A stretch of 64,000 bases of DNA from Silvania hatchlandensis (GCF_025564065.1 NZ_JAMGZK010000042.1:1-64000), one strand, 5' to 3'. Positions 45,676-56,205 are shown, counted from the first letter of the stretch. Notes: generated from the letters alone by a model not told the origin. Numbers and translations are program-made.

Positions 45676-46652
45676 CGGCGCACCAGCGTCGGGCTGAAGA
45701 TATGCGTCACGTCCGGCGGCAGGCGCTTATCGGCCAGTGACAACGCCAGCTCGGCGGCCTGAGTTGCCATAGTGACAATCGGGTAACGCACGGTCGTCAG
45801 GCGTGGACGCACATAGCGAGAAATCAGAATGTCATCGAAGCCAATCAGCGAAATCTCACCCGGAATATCAATGCCATTGTCGTTCAACACCCCCATCGCC
45901 CCGGCCGCCATCGAGTCGTTGTAACAGGCGACGGCGCTAAAGTTGCGTCCGCGTCCCAGCAGTTCCGTCATGGCCTGTTCGCCGCCGCTCTCATCGGGTT
46001 CACCGTAGGTTACCAGTCGGTCGTTACAGGGCAGGCCGTTTTCGCGCAGGGCATCATAGTAGCCCTGCAGGCGATCGTCGGCGTCGGAAATGGGGTGATT
46101 CGAGCACAGATAGCCGATGCGGGTATGCCCCTGCTGGATCAGATGGCGGGTGGCGAGCCAGGCACCGTAGCGGTCATCCAGCGCCACGCAGCGCTGTTCG
46201 TAGCCGGGGATTATGCGGTTGATAATCACCATGCCGGGGATCTGATTCATCAGATGCACCAGCTCTTCATCCGTCAGCTTTTTAGCATGCACCACCAGCG
46301 CCGCACAGCGGTGGCGAATCAGCTGCTCAATGGCCTGACGCTCTTTCTGTTCGTTGTGATAGCCGTTGCCGATCAGCAGAAAATTGCCGGTCTGATAGGC
46401 GACCTGCTCTACGGCTTTGACCATTGCGCCGAAAAAGGGATCCGAGACATCCCCGACCACTAACCCGACGGTGTCGGTGGACTGTTGAGCGAGGGCGCGG
46501 GCGTTGGCATTGGGATGATAGTTGAGCGATTCCATGGCGGTGAGCACCGCCTTGCGGGATGTCTCGCTGGCCTTCGGTGAGTCATTGATGACACGCGAAA
46601 CAGTGGCGACAGAAACACCAGCCAGTCGGGCCACATCCTTAATTGTCGCCAT
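45636..46652 (-). CDS. galR: Galactose repressor GalR
   Basis: A 338-residue LacI-family repressor of galactose genes. The HTH (IKDVARLAGVSVATVSRVIN) is identical to E. coli GalR, and the effector core is highly similar (FFGAMVKAVEQVAY, HNEQKERQAIEQLI). The C-terminus is a few residues shorter than in K-12 and overlaps the acetyltransferase gene. It is divergent from aas across 422 nt that also carry an Omr sRNA gene. Confidence 0.95.
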   Translation of the reverse strand: MATIKDVARLAGVSVATVSRVINDSPKASETSRKAVLTAMESLNYHPNANARALAQQSTDTVGLVVGDVSDPFFGAMVKAVEQVAYQTGNFLLIGNGYHNEQKERQAIEQLIRHRCAALVVHAKKLTDEELVHLMNQIPGMVIINRIIPGYEQRCVALDDRYGAWLATRHLIQQGHTRIGYLCSNHPISDADDRLQGYYDALRENGLPCNDRLVTYGEPDESGGEQAMTELLGRGRNFSAVACYNDSMAAGAMGVLNDNGIDIPGEISLIGFDDILISRYVRPRLTTVRYPIVTMATQAAELALSLADKRLPPDVTHIFSPTLVRRHSVTPPAESASE

Positions 46653-46894
46653 TCGATACCTTCTCTTTGGGGTAAGCGTTTACACACCAACTAGTGTTGC
46701 GGAAAAGCGAGGTGTATTCAAGCTTGCGGCCGAGGGGCAATTCACAAACGTGATGCACCCCATAGGAAAGCGTGTAATCGTTACACAGCGAAGCGTAACA
46801 GAAGAATGTTAATCGGAATCATTAGTTACACTTTGCCTCAGGCTGTTGCTTTTTCCCGCTGGAGAAGTGAGGGGGCAAACGCCACAATCAAGAT
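46653..46894. promoter_or_regulatory. galR promoter and omr upstream region
   Basis: No gene. It contains the galR promoter and, before the sRNA, repeated GTAACA / GTTACAC blocks that could be OmpR sites, as OmrA/B are OmpR-activated in E. coli. CACAAT at 46883-46888 is a plausible -10 for the sRNA. Confidence 0.4.
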
Positions 46895-46982
46895 CCCAGA
46901 GGTATTGATTGGTGAGAATTCTTAGTACGTACTGCGTACTCATCACTTGCACCAACCTGCGCAGATGCGCAGGTTTTTTTTT
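46895..46982 (+). ncRNA. omrA: OmrA/OmrB-type small RNA
   Basis: The 5' end CCCAGAGGTATTGATTGGTG is the conserved seed region of OmrA/OmrB, which pairs with mRNAs of outer-membrane proteins such as cirA, ompT, csgD and ompR. The terminator hairpin ACCTGCGCAGATGCGCAGGT ends in a T-run. The middle part differs from both K-12 genes. Its position between galR and aas is the E. coli omrA-omrB locus, but only one copy is present. Choice of omrA over omrB rests on the TTGGTGAGA stretch. Confidence 0.92.
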
Positions 46983-47074
46983 GTCTGAACACAGCTGTCG
47001 CCCCTGCTACACTTCTCGTGTAATCTGCCACAATTTTCCGCAACCCGATAAATTGACTGGCACAGGGAGTTGAA

Positions 47075-49234
47075 ATGCTATTTGGGTTCTTCCGCACGCT
47101 GTTCCGTATTCTCTTTCGTGTGCGTCTGACTGGCGACACCCGGTCATTACACGCCGATCGCGTTCTTATTACCCCCAACCACGTTTCGTTCATTGATGGC
47201 ATCCTGCTGGCGCTATTTTTGCCCGTGCGCCCGGTGTTTGCGGTCTATACCTCCGTCAGCCAGCAGTGGTACATGCGTTGGTTAACGAAGTTGATTGATT
47301 TTGTTCCGCTCGATCCCACCAGGCCAATGATGATCAAACATCTGGTGCGCCTGATCGAGCAGGGGCGTCCGGTAGTGATCTTCCCCGAAGGGCGGATTTC
47401 GGTAACCGGCTCGCTGATGAAAATTTATGACGGAGCGGGTTTTGTGGCGGCGAAATCTGGCGCTACGGTGGTGCCGCTGCGCATCGAAGGGGCCGAGTTG
47501 ACCCACTTCAGCCGCCTGAAAGGGCGAGTGAAACAGCGCCTGTTTCCGCGCATTACCCTGCATCTGCTGCCGCCAACGTCGTTGCCGATGCCCGAAGCGC
47601 CCCGCGCCCGCGATCGGCGTAAAATCGCCGGTGAAATGTTGCATCAGATTATGATGGAAGCCCGGATGGCGGTGCGCCCGCGCGAAACGCTGTACGAGTC
47701 GTTGCTGACGGCGATGTCCCGCTTTGGTGCAAAGAAACACTGCATTGACGACATTAACTTCGCTCCCGACACCTACCGCAAGCTGCTGACCAAGACCTTG
47801 TTTGTCGGGCGTATTCTTGAAAAATACAGCCAGCAGGGCGAAAAGATTGGCCTGATGCTGCCCACTGCGGGCATCAGCGCGGCGGTGATTTTTGGCGCCG
47901 TCTCACGCGGGCGCATCCCGGCGATGCTGAACTACACCGCCGGGGTAAAAGGGCTGAGCAGCGCCATTACTGCCGCGCAGATCAACACGGTCTTTACCTC
48001 ACGCACGTTCCTCGATAAAGGCAAGCTCTGGCACCTGCCGGAACAGCTGACCCAGGTACGCTGGGTGTTCCTGGAAGATCTCAAAGCCGAGGTCACCACC
48101 GGTGACAAGCTGTGGATCTTTGCCCACCTTCTGGCCCCGCACCTGGCGCAGGTAAAACAGCAGCCGGAAGATGCGGCCATTATCCTCTTTACCTCCGGCT
48201 CCGAAGGGAACCCGAAGGGGGTCGTGCACAGCCACAAAAGCCTGCTGGCTAACGTCGAACAGATTAAAACCATCGCCGACTTTACCGCCGACGATCGCTT
48301 TATGTCGGCGCTGCCGCTGTTCCACTCCTTCGGCCTGACGGTGGGGCTTCTCACTCCACTGCTGACCGGTGCGGAAGTGTTTCTCTATCCCAGCCCGCTG
48401 CACTACCGCATTGTGCCGGAGCTGACCTATGACCGTAACTGTACGGTGATTTTTGGTACCTCCACCTTCCTGGGCCATTACGCGCGCTTTGCCAATGCGT
48501 ATGACTTCCACCGTGTGCGCTACGTGGTGGCCGGAGCGGAAAAACTGCAGGAGAGCACCCGCCAGCTTTGGCAGGATAAGTTTGGCCTGCGCATTCTGGA
48601 AGGCTACGGCGTGACCGAGTGCGCGCCGGTGGTCTCTATTAACGTGCCGATGGCGGCGAAGCCCGGCACGGTCGGGCGTATTTTACCGGGAATGGACGCG
48701 CGGCTGCTGGAAGTGCCGGGTATTGAAGAGGGCGGTCGCCTGCAGCTGAAAGGCCCGAACGTGATGAACGGCTATCTGCGGGTGGAAAACCCCGGGGTGC
48801 TGGAAGCGCCAACGGCGGAAAACGCCCAGGGTGAAGTGGAAACCGGCTGGTATGACACCGGCGATATCGTGCGCTTCGACGATCAAGGCTACGTGCAGAT
48901 CCAGGGCCGGGCCAAACGCTTTGCCAAAATCGCGGGCGAGATGGTGTCGCTGGAGATGGTCGAGCAGCTGGCGCTGTCGGTATCGGCTGACAAAATGCAC
49001 GCGACAGCGATAAAAGCCGATGCCAGTAAAGGCGAGGCGCTGGTGCTGTTTACCACCGACAGCGAGCTCACGCGCGAGCAGCTGCTCCAGCGGGCGCGCG
49101 AGCACGGTATCCCGGAGCTGGCCGTACCGCGCGATATTCGCTATCTGAAGCAACTTCCGCTGCTGGGCAGCGGCAAACCGGATTTTGTCACCCTGAAAGG
49201 CATGGTTGAACAGGCGGAGTCGCATCATGAGTGA
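47075..49234 (+). CDS. aas: Aas, 2-acylglycerophosphoethanolamine acyltransferase / acyl-ACP synthetase
   Basis: A 719-residue inner-membrane two-domain enzyme that re-acylates lysophospholipids. The N-terminal acyltransferase has the HX4D motif in [11 protein letters not shown] (near residue 33) and [10 protein letters not shown] near 107. The C-terminal AMP-forming ligase has [18 protein letters not shown] near 373 and GWYDTGDI near 590. The lplT flippase gene overlaps its 3' end by 8 nt. The organisation is as in E. coli. Confidence 0.96.
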   Translation: MLFGFFRTLFRILFRVRLTGDTRSLHADRVLITPNHVSFIDGILLALFLPVRPVFAVYTSVSQQWYMRWLTKLIDFVPLDPTRPMMIKHLVRLIEQGRPVVIFPEGRISVTGSLMKIYDGAGFVAAKSGATVVPLRIEGAELTHFSRLKGRVKQRLFPRITLHLLPPTSLPMPEAPRARDRRKIAGEMLHQIMMEARMAVRPRETLYESLLTAMSRFGAKKHCIDDINFAPDTYRKLLTKTLFVGRILEKYSQQGEKIGLMLPTAGISAAVIFGAVSRGRIPAMLNYTAGVKGLSSAITAAQINTVFTSRTFLDKGKLWHLPEQLTQVRWVFLEDLKAEVTTGDKLWIFAHLLAPHLAQVKQQPEDAAIILFTSGSEGNPKGVVHSHKSLLANVEQIKTIADFTADDRFMSALPLFHSFGLTVGLLTPLLTGAEVFLYPSPLHYRIVPELTYDRNCTVIFGTSTFLGHYARFANAYDFHRVRYVVAGAEKLQESTRQLWQDKFGLRILEGYGVTECAPVVSINVPMAAKPGTVGRILPGMDARLLEVPGIEEGGRLQLKGPNVMNGYLRVENPGVLEAPTAENAQGEVETGWYDTGDIVRFDDQGYVQIQGRAKRFAKIAGEMVSLEMVEQLALSVSADKMHATAIKADASKGEALVLFTTDSELTREQLLQRAREHGIPELAVPRDIRYLKQLPLLGSGKPDFVTLKGMVEQAESHHE

Positions 49235-50420
49235 GTCAGCACCCACTAACACCTCCATCTGGTCGAAGGGGATGATGGCGGTTACCGCCGCGCAGTTCCT
49301 TTCGGCCTTTGGCGATAACGCGCTGCTGTTTGCCACCCTGGCGCTGCTGAAGTCGCAGTTGTACCCGGACTGGAGCCAGCCGATCCTGCAGATGGTGTTT
49401 GTTGGGGCTTATATCGTCTTCGCCCCCTTTGTCGGCCAGGTGGCGGACAGCTTTGCCAAAGGCCGGGTGATGATGTTCGCCAACAGCCTGAAGCTGCTGG
49501 GGGCGGCCAGTATCTGCGTCGGGGTGAACCCGTTTATCGGCTACACGCTGGTGGGGATCGGGGCTGCGGCCTATTCACCTGCCAAGTATGGCATCCTGGG
49601 GGAACTCACTACTGGCGATAAGCTGGTTAAAGCTAACGGTCTGATGGAGTCGTCGACCATTGCGGCGATCCTGCTGGGCTCGATGGCTGGCGGCATCCTG
49701 GCTGACTGGCATGTGCTGGCCGCGCTGGGCGTGTGCGCCGTGGTTTATGCCGGGGCAGTTGTCGCGAACCTGTTTATTCCTAAGCTGCCGGCGGCACGTC
49801 CGGGTCAGTCCTGGCGCTTCACCCCCATGACCGCCAGCTTCTTCAACGCCTGCCGGGTGCTGTGGCATAACGGCGAAACCCGCTTCTCACTGATTGGCAC
49901 CAGCATGTTCTGGGGGGCGGGGGTCACGCTGCGCTTCCTGCTGGTGCTGTGGGTGCCGACGGTGCTGGGGATCACGGACAACGCCACGCCAACCTATCTT
50001 AATGCGATGGTAGCGGTAGGGATCGTCGTCGGTGCGGGTGCGGCGGCAAAGCTGGTGACGCTGCAAACGGTCGCCCGCTGCATGCCAGCCGGGGTGCTGA
50101 TTGGCGTGGTGGTGCTGCTGTTCTCGTTGCAGCACGCGCTGTTACCGGCGTATGCGCTGCTGTTCCTGATGGGGATCCTCGGCGGGTTCTTCGTGGTACC
50201 GCTTAACGCTCTGCTGCAGGAGCGCGGCAAGCATACCGTCGGGGCAGGCAATGCCATTGCGGTGCAAAACCTGGGTGAGAACGCCGCCATGCTGCTGATG
50301 CTGGGCGTTTACTCGCTGGCCGTGAAAGTGGGGGTGCCGGTAGTGGGCATTGGCGTCGGATTCGGTGGGCTGTTTGCGCTGGCGATCGCGGCGCTGTGGC
50401 TATGGCAGCGACGTCGGTAA
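49227..50420 (+). CDS. lplT: Lysophospholipid flippase LplT
   Basis: A 397-residue MFS transporter with 12 membrane segments. It moves lysophosphatidylethanolamine to the inner leaflet for Aas. Characteristic stretches are [31 protein letters not shown] and [16 protein letters not shown]. The start overlaps the aas stop (ATGAGTGA), so the two proteins are made together. An earlier in-frame codon within aas is not needed. A repeat and a terminator follow. Confidence 0.95.
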   Translation: MSESAPTNTSIWSKGMMAVTAAQFLSAFGDNALLFATLALLKSQLYPDWSQPILQMVFVGAYIVFAPFVGQVADSFAKGRVMMFANSLKLLGAASICVGVNPFIGYTLVGIGAAAYSPAKYGILGELTTGDKLVKANGLMESSTIAAILLGSMAGGILADWHVLAALGVCAVVYAGAVVANLFIPKLPAARPGQSWRFTPMTASFFNACRVLWHNGETRFSLIGTSMFWGAGVTLRFLLVLWVPTVLGITDNATPTYLNAMVAVGIVVGAGAAAKLVTLQTVARCMPAGVLIGVVVLLFSLQHALLPAYALLFLMGILGGFFVVPLNALLQERGKHTVGAGNAIAVQNLGENAAMLLMLGVYSLAVKVGVPVVGIGVGFGGLFALAIAALWLWQRRR

Positions 50421-50440
50421 ACATCATGTGCGGCTTGATG

Positions 50441-50472
50441 CCCTCACCCTAACCCTCTCCCACGGGAGAGGG
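50441..50472. repeat. CCCTCACCC-type palindromic repeat, copy 2
   Basis: CCCTCACCCTAACCCTCTCCC then a perfect 9-bp stem partner GGGAGAGGG (50464-50472). It matches the copy at 30860 and the ends of the composite element near araE. It lies between lplT and tas, typical of an intergenic repeat. Confidence 0.75.
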
Positions 50473-50482
50473 CGCAAACAGT

Positions 50483-50510
50483 AAAAAAGGCAACTGACGT
50501 TGCCTTTTTG
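50483..50510. terminator. Bidirectional terminator between lplT and tas
   Basis: AAAAAGGCAAC and GTTGCCTTTTT form a perfect stem around TGAC, with A/T runs on both sides. It serves both convergent genes. Confidence 0.9.
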
Positions 50511-50516
50511 CTTTTA

Positions 50517-51557
50517 TCAGGGAGCTGGATAGGTATACACCTGATGCACCACTTCAATCTCCGCTAACACCTCTTCGCTTAGCGTCAGATGCAGGCTTTC
50601 CACGTTGGTTTTCAGCTGTTCCAGAGTGGTTGCGCCCAGAAGGGTGCTGGCCACAAACGGCTGACGACGGACAAAGGCCAGCGCCATCTGCGCTGGATCG
50701 AGCCCGTGGCGTTTGGCGATATCCACATAGGCCGCCACCGCTTTCTGCGTCTGCTCACCGCTGTAGCGGGTGAAGCGGCTGAATAGCGTATTACGCGCCC
50801 CTGCAGGCTGTGCGCCGTTGAGGTACTTACCGGTCAGCGTGCCAAAGCCCAGGCAGGAGTACGCCAGCAACTCGACGCCTTCATACTGCGTAACTTCCGA
50901 CAGCGCCACCTCATAGCTGCGGTTCAGCAGGCTGTAAGGATTCTGGATGGTCACGATGCGCGGCAGGTCGTGCTTATCCGCCAGATGCAGATAGCGCATC
51001 ACCCCAAAGGCCGTTTCGTTAGAGACGCCAATGTAGCGAATCTTCCCGGCGCGCTGGCATTCGGTCAGCGCTTCCAGGGTTTCCAGCAGCGTCACCACCG
51101 GCGCGCCGTCGCTCCAGCTGTAACCCAGCTTGCCAAAGCAGTTGGTTGGACGCTGCGGCCAGTGCACCTGATAGAGGTCGAGATAATCGGTCTGCAGGCG
51201 CTTCAGGCTGTCATCCAGCGCTGCACGGATGTTCTTGCGATCGAGGATCTGATTCGGGCGGATACCGGTGTCATTAAGGCGGGAAGGGCCGCTGACCTTA
51301 GAGGCAACAATCAGCTTTTCGCGGTTGCCGCGTTTCGCCAGCCAGTTGCCGACGTAGGTCTCGGTTAATCCCTGGGTCTCCGGGCGCGGCGGCACGGGGT
51401 ACATTTCAGCGACGTCGATCAGGTTGATGCCCTGGCTGACGGCGTAATCGAGTTGTTCATGGGCATCGGCTTCGCTATTTTGTTCACCGAATGTCATCGT
51501 GCCCAACCCCAGCTGGCTTATCTCAAGAGAACTATGGGGGATACGGTGATAATGCAT
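50517..51557 (-). CDS. tas: NADP(H)-dependent aldo-keto reductase Tas
   Basis: A 346-residue TIM-barrel aldo-keto reductase. The tetrad is visible: Asp in LIDVAEMYP, Tyr in the same motif, Lys in IVASKVSGP near residue 85 and His in YQVHWPQRP near 132. Length equals E. coli Tas, a suppressor of tyrosine auxotrophy on starvation; the natural substrate is unknown. It lies upstream of and convergent with lplT, and ygdR is upstream on the same strand, as in K-12. Confidence 0.95.
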   Translation of the reverse strand: MHYHRIPHSSLEISQLGLGTMTFGEQNSEADAHEQLDYAVSQGINLIDVAEMYPVPPRPETQGLTETYVGNWLAKRGNREKLIVASKVSGPSRLNDTGIRPNQILDRKNIRAALDDSLKRLQTDYLDLYQVHWPQRPTNCFGKLGYSWSDGAPVVTLLETLEALTECQRAGKIRYIGVSNETAFGVMRYLHLADKHDLPRIVTIQNPYSLLNRSYEVALSEVTQYEGVELLAYSCLGFGTLTGKYLNGAQPAGARNTLFSRFTRYSGEQTQKAVAAYVDIAKRHGLDPAQMALAFVRRQPFVASTLLGATTLEQLKTNVESLHLTLSEEVLAEIEVVHQVYTYPAP

Positions 51558-51685
51558 AGCCGGCTTCCTTATTGGACATGTTAACGGCGTCAGGAACCTC
51601 CCGACAGCGGGATATAAACATGGCAGAGGGGAAGCAAAAGGGGAAGAGAAAAATCAAAAGGCCAGCCAGCCGCTGACCTTACGCA

Positions 51686-51904
51686 TTATCGTTCGATAAT
51701 TTGCGACACATCATCGCGGTTGATCTGCATATTATTACCTTGCTGATCGCGGTAGCTGACCAGACCGGTATCATCGTCGACTTGGGGTTTGCCGTCGGTC
51801 AGGATCATGCGACCATCTTTGGTCGCCATAACATAATCGCTACTACAACCAGAAACGGCAAACGCTAAACCAACAGCCGAGATTATCACTGCCCATTTTT
51901 TCAT
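51686..51904 (-). CDS. ygdR: YgdI/YgdR-family lipoprotein
   Basis: A 72-residue DUF903 lipoprotein almost identical to E. coli YgdR. It has a signal peptide with lipobox VSGC (Cys near 20) and a small SH3-like beta domain ([18 protein letters not shown]). A GTG three codons upstream is in frame, but a GAGGTGA Shine-Dalgarno positions ATG 51904. In K-12 the membrane gene ygdQ sits between mutH and ygdR; here only 127 nt separate them. Function unknown. Confidence 0.94.
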   Translation of the reverse strand: MKKWAVIISAVGLAFAVSGCSSDYVMATKDGRMILTDGKPQVDDDTGLVSYRDQQGNNMQINRDDVSQIIER

Positions 51905-52031
51905 TTTTATCACCTCACCTGGTTCGTGTTAGATCTTAGTGTAGTAATAACTGCTGAGCGGGTTTCCCGAAAGAGGGAAAATCTTAAAAAGCCGACGATT
52001 CTGTTAAAAACATCACAAATCGCGCCAAAAA

Positions 52032-52724
52032 TCAGGTATTCAGCAAAAAGTGACGTGCTAACAGGGCACCCGTGAAGTTCTTTTTCAAATAAAAACCGCG
52101 CGGAAGGGTTAAAATCGGCTCGCCGCGTGCGCCAATTGCCTCGGTGAGGGCTTTGCTGTTTGCCGCCTTTGGCCGAAGCTGCAGCACTTCACCGTGGCGG
52201 GCCGTGATGCGCTCAACCTGACCGAGCACAATCATGTCCATCAACTCTTCCCAGTCCAGCCGCAGCTGACGATCCTCTTCCTCATTCGGGCTCCAGATTA
52301 ACGGTGCACCGACGCGCCTCGCCGCCAGCGGGATCGCACGATCACCTTCGACCGGCATCCACAGTACGCGCTTGAGCTTATGCCGCACATGACTGCTTTC
52401 CCAGGTGATCCCCGTATTGCCAGTGAGCGGCGCTACGCAGACGAACGTTGTCTCCAGCGGTCGGCCCTGGCTGTCGACCGGGATGGTTTTCAGCTCCACG
52501 CCCAGGGCGGCAAAGTCCTGCTCGGGTTTGCTGCCTGCGCTGGCCCCGAGCCACAGTTCCAGCAGCACGCCTATCCAGCCTTTATCGCGCTTAAGATCCG
52601 CCGGGATCGGCAGGCCGGCGAGTGCGGCAAGTTCTCCCAGCGAGTAACCCGCCAGACGTTGTGCCTGCTGCAGTAATGCCGCTTCCGTTTCAGGAGCTGA
52701 GGACATCGGGACGAGGGGAAGCAT
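52032..52724 (-). CDS. mutH: DNA mismatch repair endonuclease MutH
   Basis: A 230-residue endonuclease that nicks the unmethylated strand at hemimethylated GATC when activated by MutS-MutL. The catalytic Asp, Glu and Lys are in [14 protein letters not shown] (about residues 70-83), and the C-terminal DNA-binding part ([17 protein letters not shown]) is conserved. Upstream in-frame codons exist; ATG 52724 gives the family length, though its Shine-Dalgarno is weak. It is divergent from rppH across 685 nt holding DnaA-box sequences. Confidence 0.94.
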   Translation of the reverse strand: MLPLVPMSSAPETEAALLQQAQRLAGYSLGELAALAGLPIPADLKRDKGWIGVLLELWLGASAGSKPEQDFAALGVELKTIPVDSQGRPLETTFVCVAPLTGNTGITWESSHVRHKLKRVLWMPVEGDRAIPLAARRVGAPLIWSPNEEEDRQLRLDWEELMDMIVLGQVERITARHGEVLQLRPKAANSKALTEAIGARGEPILTLPRGFYLKKNFTGALLARHFLLNT

Positions 52725-53409
52725 GATAATGTATCCGTTGGTTAAAAAATGACCGGTAGTTTTCCACCGCACAGAGAGAGTTTAACTTTTTCTTTTTGCT
52801 TGTGCCAGGTTGATGATTTATCTATATTTTTAAGTCAAACTTTGTGGCGGGCTAGCGGTTGAGCTTCAGGTTGTTCAAATCTGGTCACTGGCAATAAACA
52901 GGATCTTACACCTACTTATCCACAGAAAAGTGGGATAACTGGGAATAACCCCCACTACTGTTTCCATTTACAGCCTTGACGTGCGATGAAAATCGAAAAA
53001 CTCGACAAAATGTGACTAACTTATTGGCACAATCTGTGGATAAAACCGACGCTGCTCGATCTTTCATCAACGCGCAGATCTTAAGAGTGACCTGTATCAC
53101 ACTATACGTTGTTTGTTGCAATTTTATAACTCTAACTAAATGAAATATAGGATTTTATTAAGATAAGAAAATTCTGCATTATCCGGGGCGGTTTAGGTTG
53201 TCCATCGGTAATCACGAACTTCTTCACAACTCTATCCACAGAAAAAGTGAATAAAATTGCGCATCCGACCGCTCATCTGTTTATAACTCTGATGATAATT
53301 GTGAGTTATTCAAATGTTATTCGGCTCCAGGCCCGTAAGAGAGTGGTTTACCGCCTCACTGGAGTGTGAAACAATCATTCATATATCAGGTTTAGTTTGA
53401 GGTAGTCCG
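52725..53409. promoter_or_regulatory. mutH / rppH divergent region with DnaA boxes
   Basis: 685 nt, AT-rich, with no supported gene. Perfect DnaA boxes TTATCCACA lie at 52916-52924 (plus strand) and 53035-53043 (minus, read as TGTGGATAA). A one-mismatch box CTATCCACA is at 53232-53240. The rppH promoter and a long leader occupy the right part. A small leftward frame (52912-53121) has no credible features. Confidence 0.6.
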
Positions 53410-53940
53410 GTGATTGATGACGATGGCTACCGCCCGAACGTAGGTATCGTAATTTGTAATCGCCAGGGGCAGGTTATGTGGGCCCGGCGATATGGTCAGC
53501 ACTCCTGGCAATTTCCCCAAGGGGGAATTAACCCGGGAGAGTCCGCAGAGCAAGCGATGTATCGGGAGCTGTTCGAAGAAGTTGGCTTAAGCCGTAAGGA
53601 TGTCCGCATTCTGGCTTCGACCCGCAACTGGTTGCGTTACAAGTTACCGAAGCGTTTGGTGCGTTGGGACACAAAGCCGGTATGTATCGGCCAGAAACAG
53701 AAGTGGTTTCTTCTGCAATTGGTGAGCAGCGATGCGGATATCAATATGCAAACCAGCAGCACGCCTGAATTCGATGGCTGGCGCTGGGTTAGCTACTGGT
53801 ATCCCGTTCGTCAGGTCGTGTCGTTTAAGCGCGACGTTTACCGCAGGGTGATGAAAGAGTTCGCAAGTGCTGTGATGATGCTTCAGGAGGCCCCTCCTAA
53901 ACCACAGAGCGCACCTGCCTGGCGACGTAAAAGAGGTTAA
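53410..53940 (+). CDS. rppH: RNA pyrophosphohydrolase RppH
   Basis: A 176-residue Nudix hydrolase that removes pyrophosphate from 5'-triphosphate mRNA and so starts RNase E decay. The full Nudix box is present ([20 protein letters not shown] plus VGL, residues about 38-60). The protein is nearly identical to E. coli RppH. The start is GTG. ptsP follows after 12 nt, so they are co-transcribed. Confidence 0.97.
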   Translation: MIDDDGYRPNVGIVICNRQGQVMWARRYGQHSWQFPQGGINPGESAEQAMYRELFEEVGLSRKDVRILASTRNWLRYKLPKRLVRWDTKPVCIGQKQKWFLLQLVSSDADINMQTSSTPEFDGWRWVSYWYPVRQVVSFKRDVYRRVMKEFASAVMMLQEAPPKPQSAPAWRRKRG

Positions 53941-53952
53941 GCTACGCACATT

Positions 53953-56199
53953 ATGCTCACCCGCCTGCGCGAAATAGTCGAGAAGGTGGCCAGTGCTCCA
54001 CGGCTCAACGAGGCGCTGGATATTCTGGTCACTGACATCTGCCTTGCAATGGAAACCGAAGTCTGTTCGGTTTATCTGGCCGACCATGACCGCAGATGCT
54101 ATTACCTGATGGCGACGCGCGGACTGAAAAAACCGCGCGGTCGTACCGTTGCGCTCGCCTTTGATGAAGGCGTAGTGGGCCTGGTCGGGCGTCTGGCTGA
54201 ACCCATCAACCTTGCCGATGCACAGAAGCACCCCAGCTTTAAATATATTCCTGCAGTAAGAGAAGAACGCTTTCGGGCGTTCCTTGGCGTGCCGATTATC
54301 CAGCGCCGCCAGCTGCTTGGCGTGCTGGTGGTCCAGCAGCGTGAACTGCGGCAATACGATGAAAGTGAAGAGTCTTTCCTCGTTACGCTGGCCACGCAAA
54401 TGGCGGCGATCCTCTCCCAGTCTCAGTTAACGGCGCTGTTTGGTCAGTACCGACAGACGCGTATTCGTGCCTTGCCCGCGTCGCCCGGCGTGGCGATTGC
54501 CGAAGGTTGGATGGATGCCACCCTGCCGCTGATGGAACAGGTTTACGAAGCGTCCACGCTGGATACTGCCCTTGAACGCGAGCGTCTGACCGGTGCGCTG
54601 GAAGAGGCGGCTAACGAGTTTCGCCGCTACAGTAAACGTTTTGCCGCCGGTGCGCAGAAAGAAACCGCCGCCATTTTCGATCTCTACTCCCACCTGCTTT
54701 CTGATGCCCGACTGCGTCGAGAGCTGTTTACCGAAGTGGATAACGGCTCGGTTGCCGAGTGGGCGGTCAAAAAGAGCATCGAGAAATTCGCTGAGCAGTT
54801 TGCCACCTTAACCGACGGTTATCTTAAAGAGCGTGCCGGAGACCTGCGCACGCTGGGGCAGCGCCTGCTGTTCCATCTCGATGACACCATTCAGGGGCCG
54901 AACACCTGGCCGCCGCGCTTTGTGCTGGTGGCCGATGAGCTTTCGGCCACCACCCTTGCGGAACTGCCACAGGACAGACTTGCCGGGATTGTGGTTCGCG
55001 ACGGTGCGGCCAACTCGCACGCCGCCATTATGGTGCGTGCGCTGGGGATCCCGACCGTCATGGGGGCGGATATCCAGCCGTCGGCCTTGCACCACCGCAC
55101 GCTGGTGGTGGACGGTTATCGCGGTGAGCTGCTGGTCGATCCGGAGCCGGTTCTGCTGCAGGAGTACCAGCGACTTATCAGCGAAGAGAACGAGCTGAGC
55201 CGTCTGGCAGAAGACGATGTTAATCAGCCTGCGGCGCTGAAAAGCGGCGAGCGGATCAAAGTGATGCTCAATGCCGGTCTCAGTCCGGCGCATGAAGAGA
55301 AGCTTGGCGGGCGCATCGATGGCATCGGTCTTTACCGCACCGAAATCCCGTTTATGCTGCAGAGCGGCTTCCCCTCGGAAGAGGAGCAGGTCGCGCAGTA
55401 TCAGGGCATGTTGCAGATGTTCAACGACAAGCCGGTGACGCTGCGTACCCTGGACGTGGGCGCGGATAAGCAACTTCCGTACATGCCGATCAGCGAAGAA
55501 AACCCCTGTCTGGGCTGGCGCGGCATTCGCATCACCCTCGATCAGCCGGAGATCTTTCTTATTCAGGTGCGCGCCATGCTGCGCGCCAATGCCGCGACCG
55601 GGAACCTCAGCATTCTGTTGCCGATGGTGACCAGCATTGACGAAATCGACGAAGCCCGACGACTGATCGAACGTGCCGGGCGCGAAGTCGAAGAGATGAT
55701 CGGCTACGAGATTCCAAAACCCCGGCTGGGGGTGATGATCGAAGTCCCGTCGATGGTCTTTATGCTGCCACAGCTGGCCAATCGCGTTGACTTTATCTCG
55801 GTGGGCACCAACGACCTGACCCAGTACATGCTGGCGGTGGATCGCAACAACACCCGCGTGGCGAGTATTTACGATAGCCTGCACCCGGCGATGCTGCGGG
55901 CGCTGGCGATGATTGCCCGCGAGGCGCAAACCCACGGCATCGACCTGCGCCTGTGCGGCGAGATGGCAGGGGACTCCATGTGCGTGGCGATCCTGATTGG
56001 CCTCGGTTTCCATCATCTGTCCATGAACGGTCGCTCCGTGGCCCGCGTGAAGTACCTGCTGCGCCACATTGATTTAGAAGAGGCGCAGCTGCTGGCGACC
56101 CGCAGTCTGGAAGCCCAGCTGGCAACCGAAGTACGCCACCAGGTGGCGGCCTTTATGGAGCGTCGCGGAATGGGCGGTTTGATCCGCGGTGGGCGTTAA
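53953..56199 (+). CDS. ptsP: PtsP, EI-Ntr phosphotransferase of the nitrogen PTS
   Basis: A 748-residue enzyme I paralogue. An N-terminal GAF domain (about residues 1-150) senses glutamine and 2-oxoglutarate. The phospho-His domain has the active His in AANSHAAIMVRALGIP near residue 356, and the PEP-binding TIM barrel has VGTNDLTQYMLAVDR and the catalytic Cys in LRLCGEMAGD near 670. It phosphorylates NPr and then EIIA-Ntr. It is co-transcribed with rppH. A strong hairpin follows. Confidence 0.96.
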   Translation: MLTRLREIVEKVASAPRLNEALDILVTDICLAMETEVCSVYLADHDRRCYYLMATRGLKKPRGRTVALAFDEGVVGLVGRLAEPINLADAQKHPSFKYIPAVREERFRAFLGVPIIQRRQLLGVLVVQQRELRQYDESEESFLVTLATQMAAILSQSQLTALFGQYRQTRIRALPASPGVAIAEGWMDATLPLMEQVYEASTLDTALERERLTGALEEAANEFRRYSKRFAAGAQKETAAIFDLYSHLLSDARLRRELFTEVDNGSVAEWAVKKSIEKFAEQFATLTDGYLKERAGDLRTLGQRLLFHLDDTIQGPNTWPPRFVLVADELSATTLAELPQDRLAGIVVRDGAANSHAAIMVRALGIPTVMGADIQPSALHHRTLVVDGYRGELLVDPEPVLLQEYQRLISEENELSRLAEDDVNQPAALKSGERIKVMLNAGLSPAHEEKLGGRIDGIGLYRTEIPFMLQSGFPSEEEQVAQYQGMLQMFNDKPVTLRTLDVGADKQLPYMPISEENPCLGWRGIRITLDQPEIFLIQVRAMLRANAATGNLSILLPMVTSIDEIDEARRLIERAGREVEEMIGYEIPKPRLGVMIEVPSMVFMLPQLANRVDFISVGTNDLTQYMLAVDRNNTRVASIYDSLHPAMLRALAMIAREAQTHGIDLRLCGEMAGDSMCVAILIGLGFHHLSMNGRSVARVKYLLRHIDLEEAQLLATRSLEAQLATEVRHQVAAFMERRGMGGLIRGGR

Positions 56200-56205
56200 C
56201 AACGG

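Noticed and set aside
52912..53121. Leftward 69-codon frame between mutH and rppH
   Set aside because: It spans DnaA-box sequences in AT-rich DNA; composition is not protein-like.
54808..56067. Leftward 419-codon frame
   Set aside because: Antisense to ptsP; no recognisable protein features.
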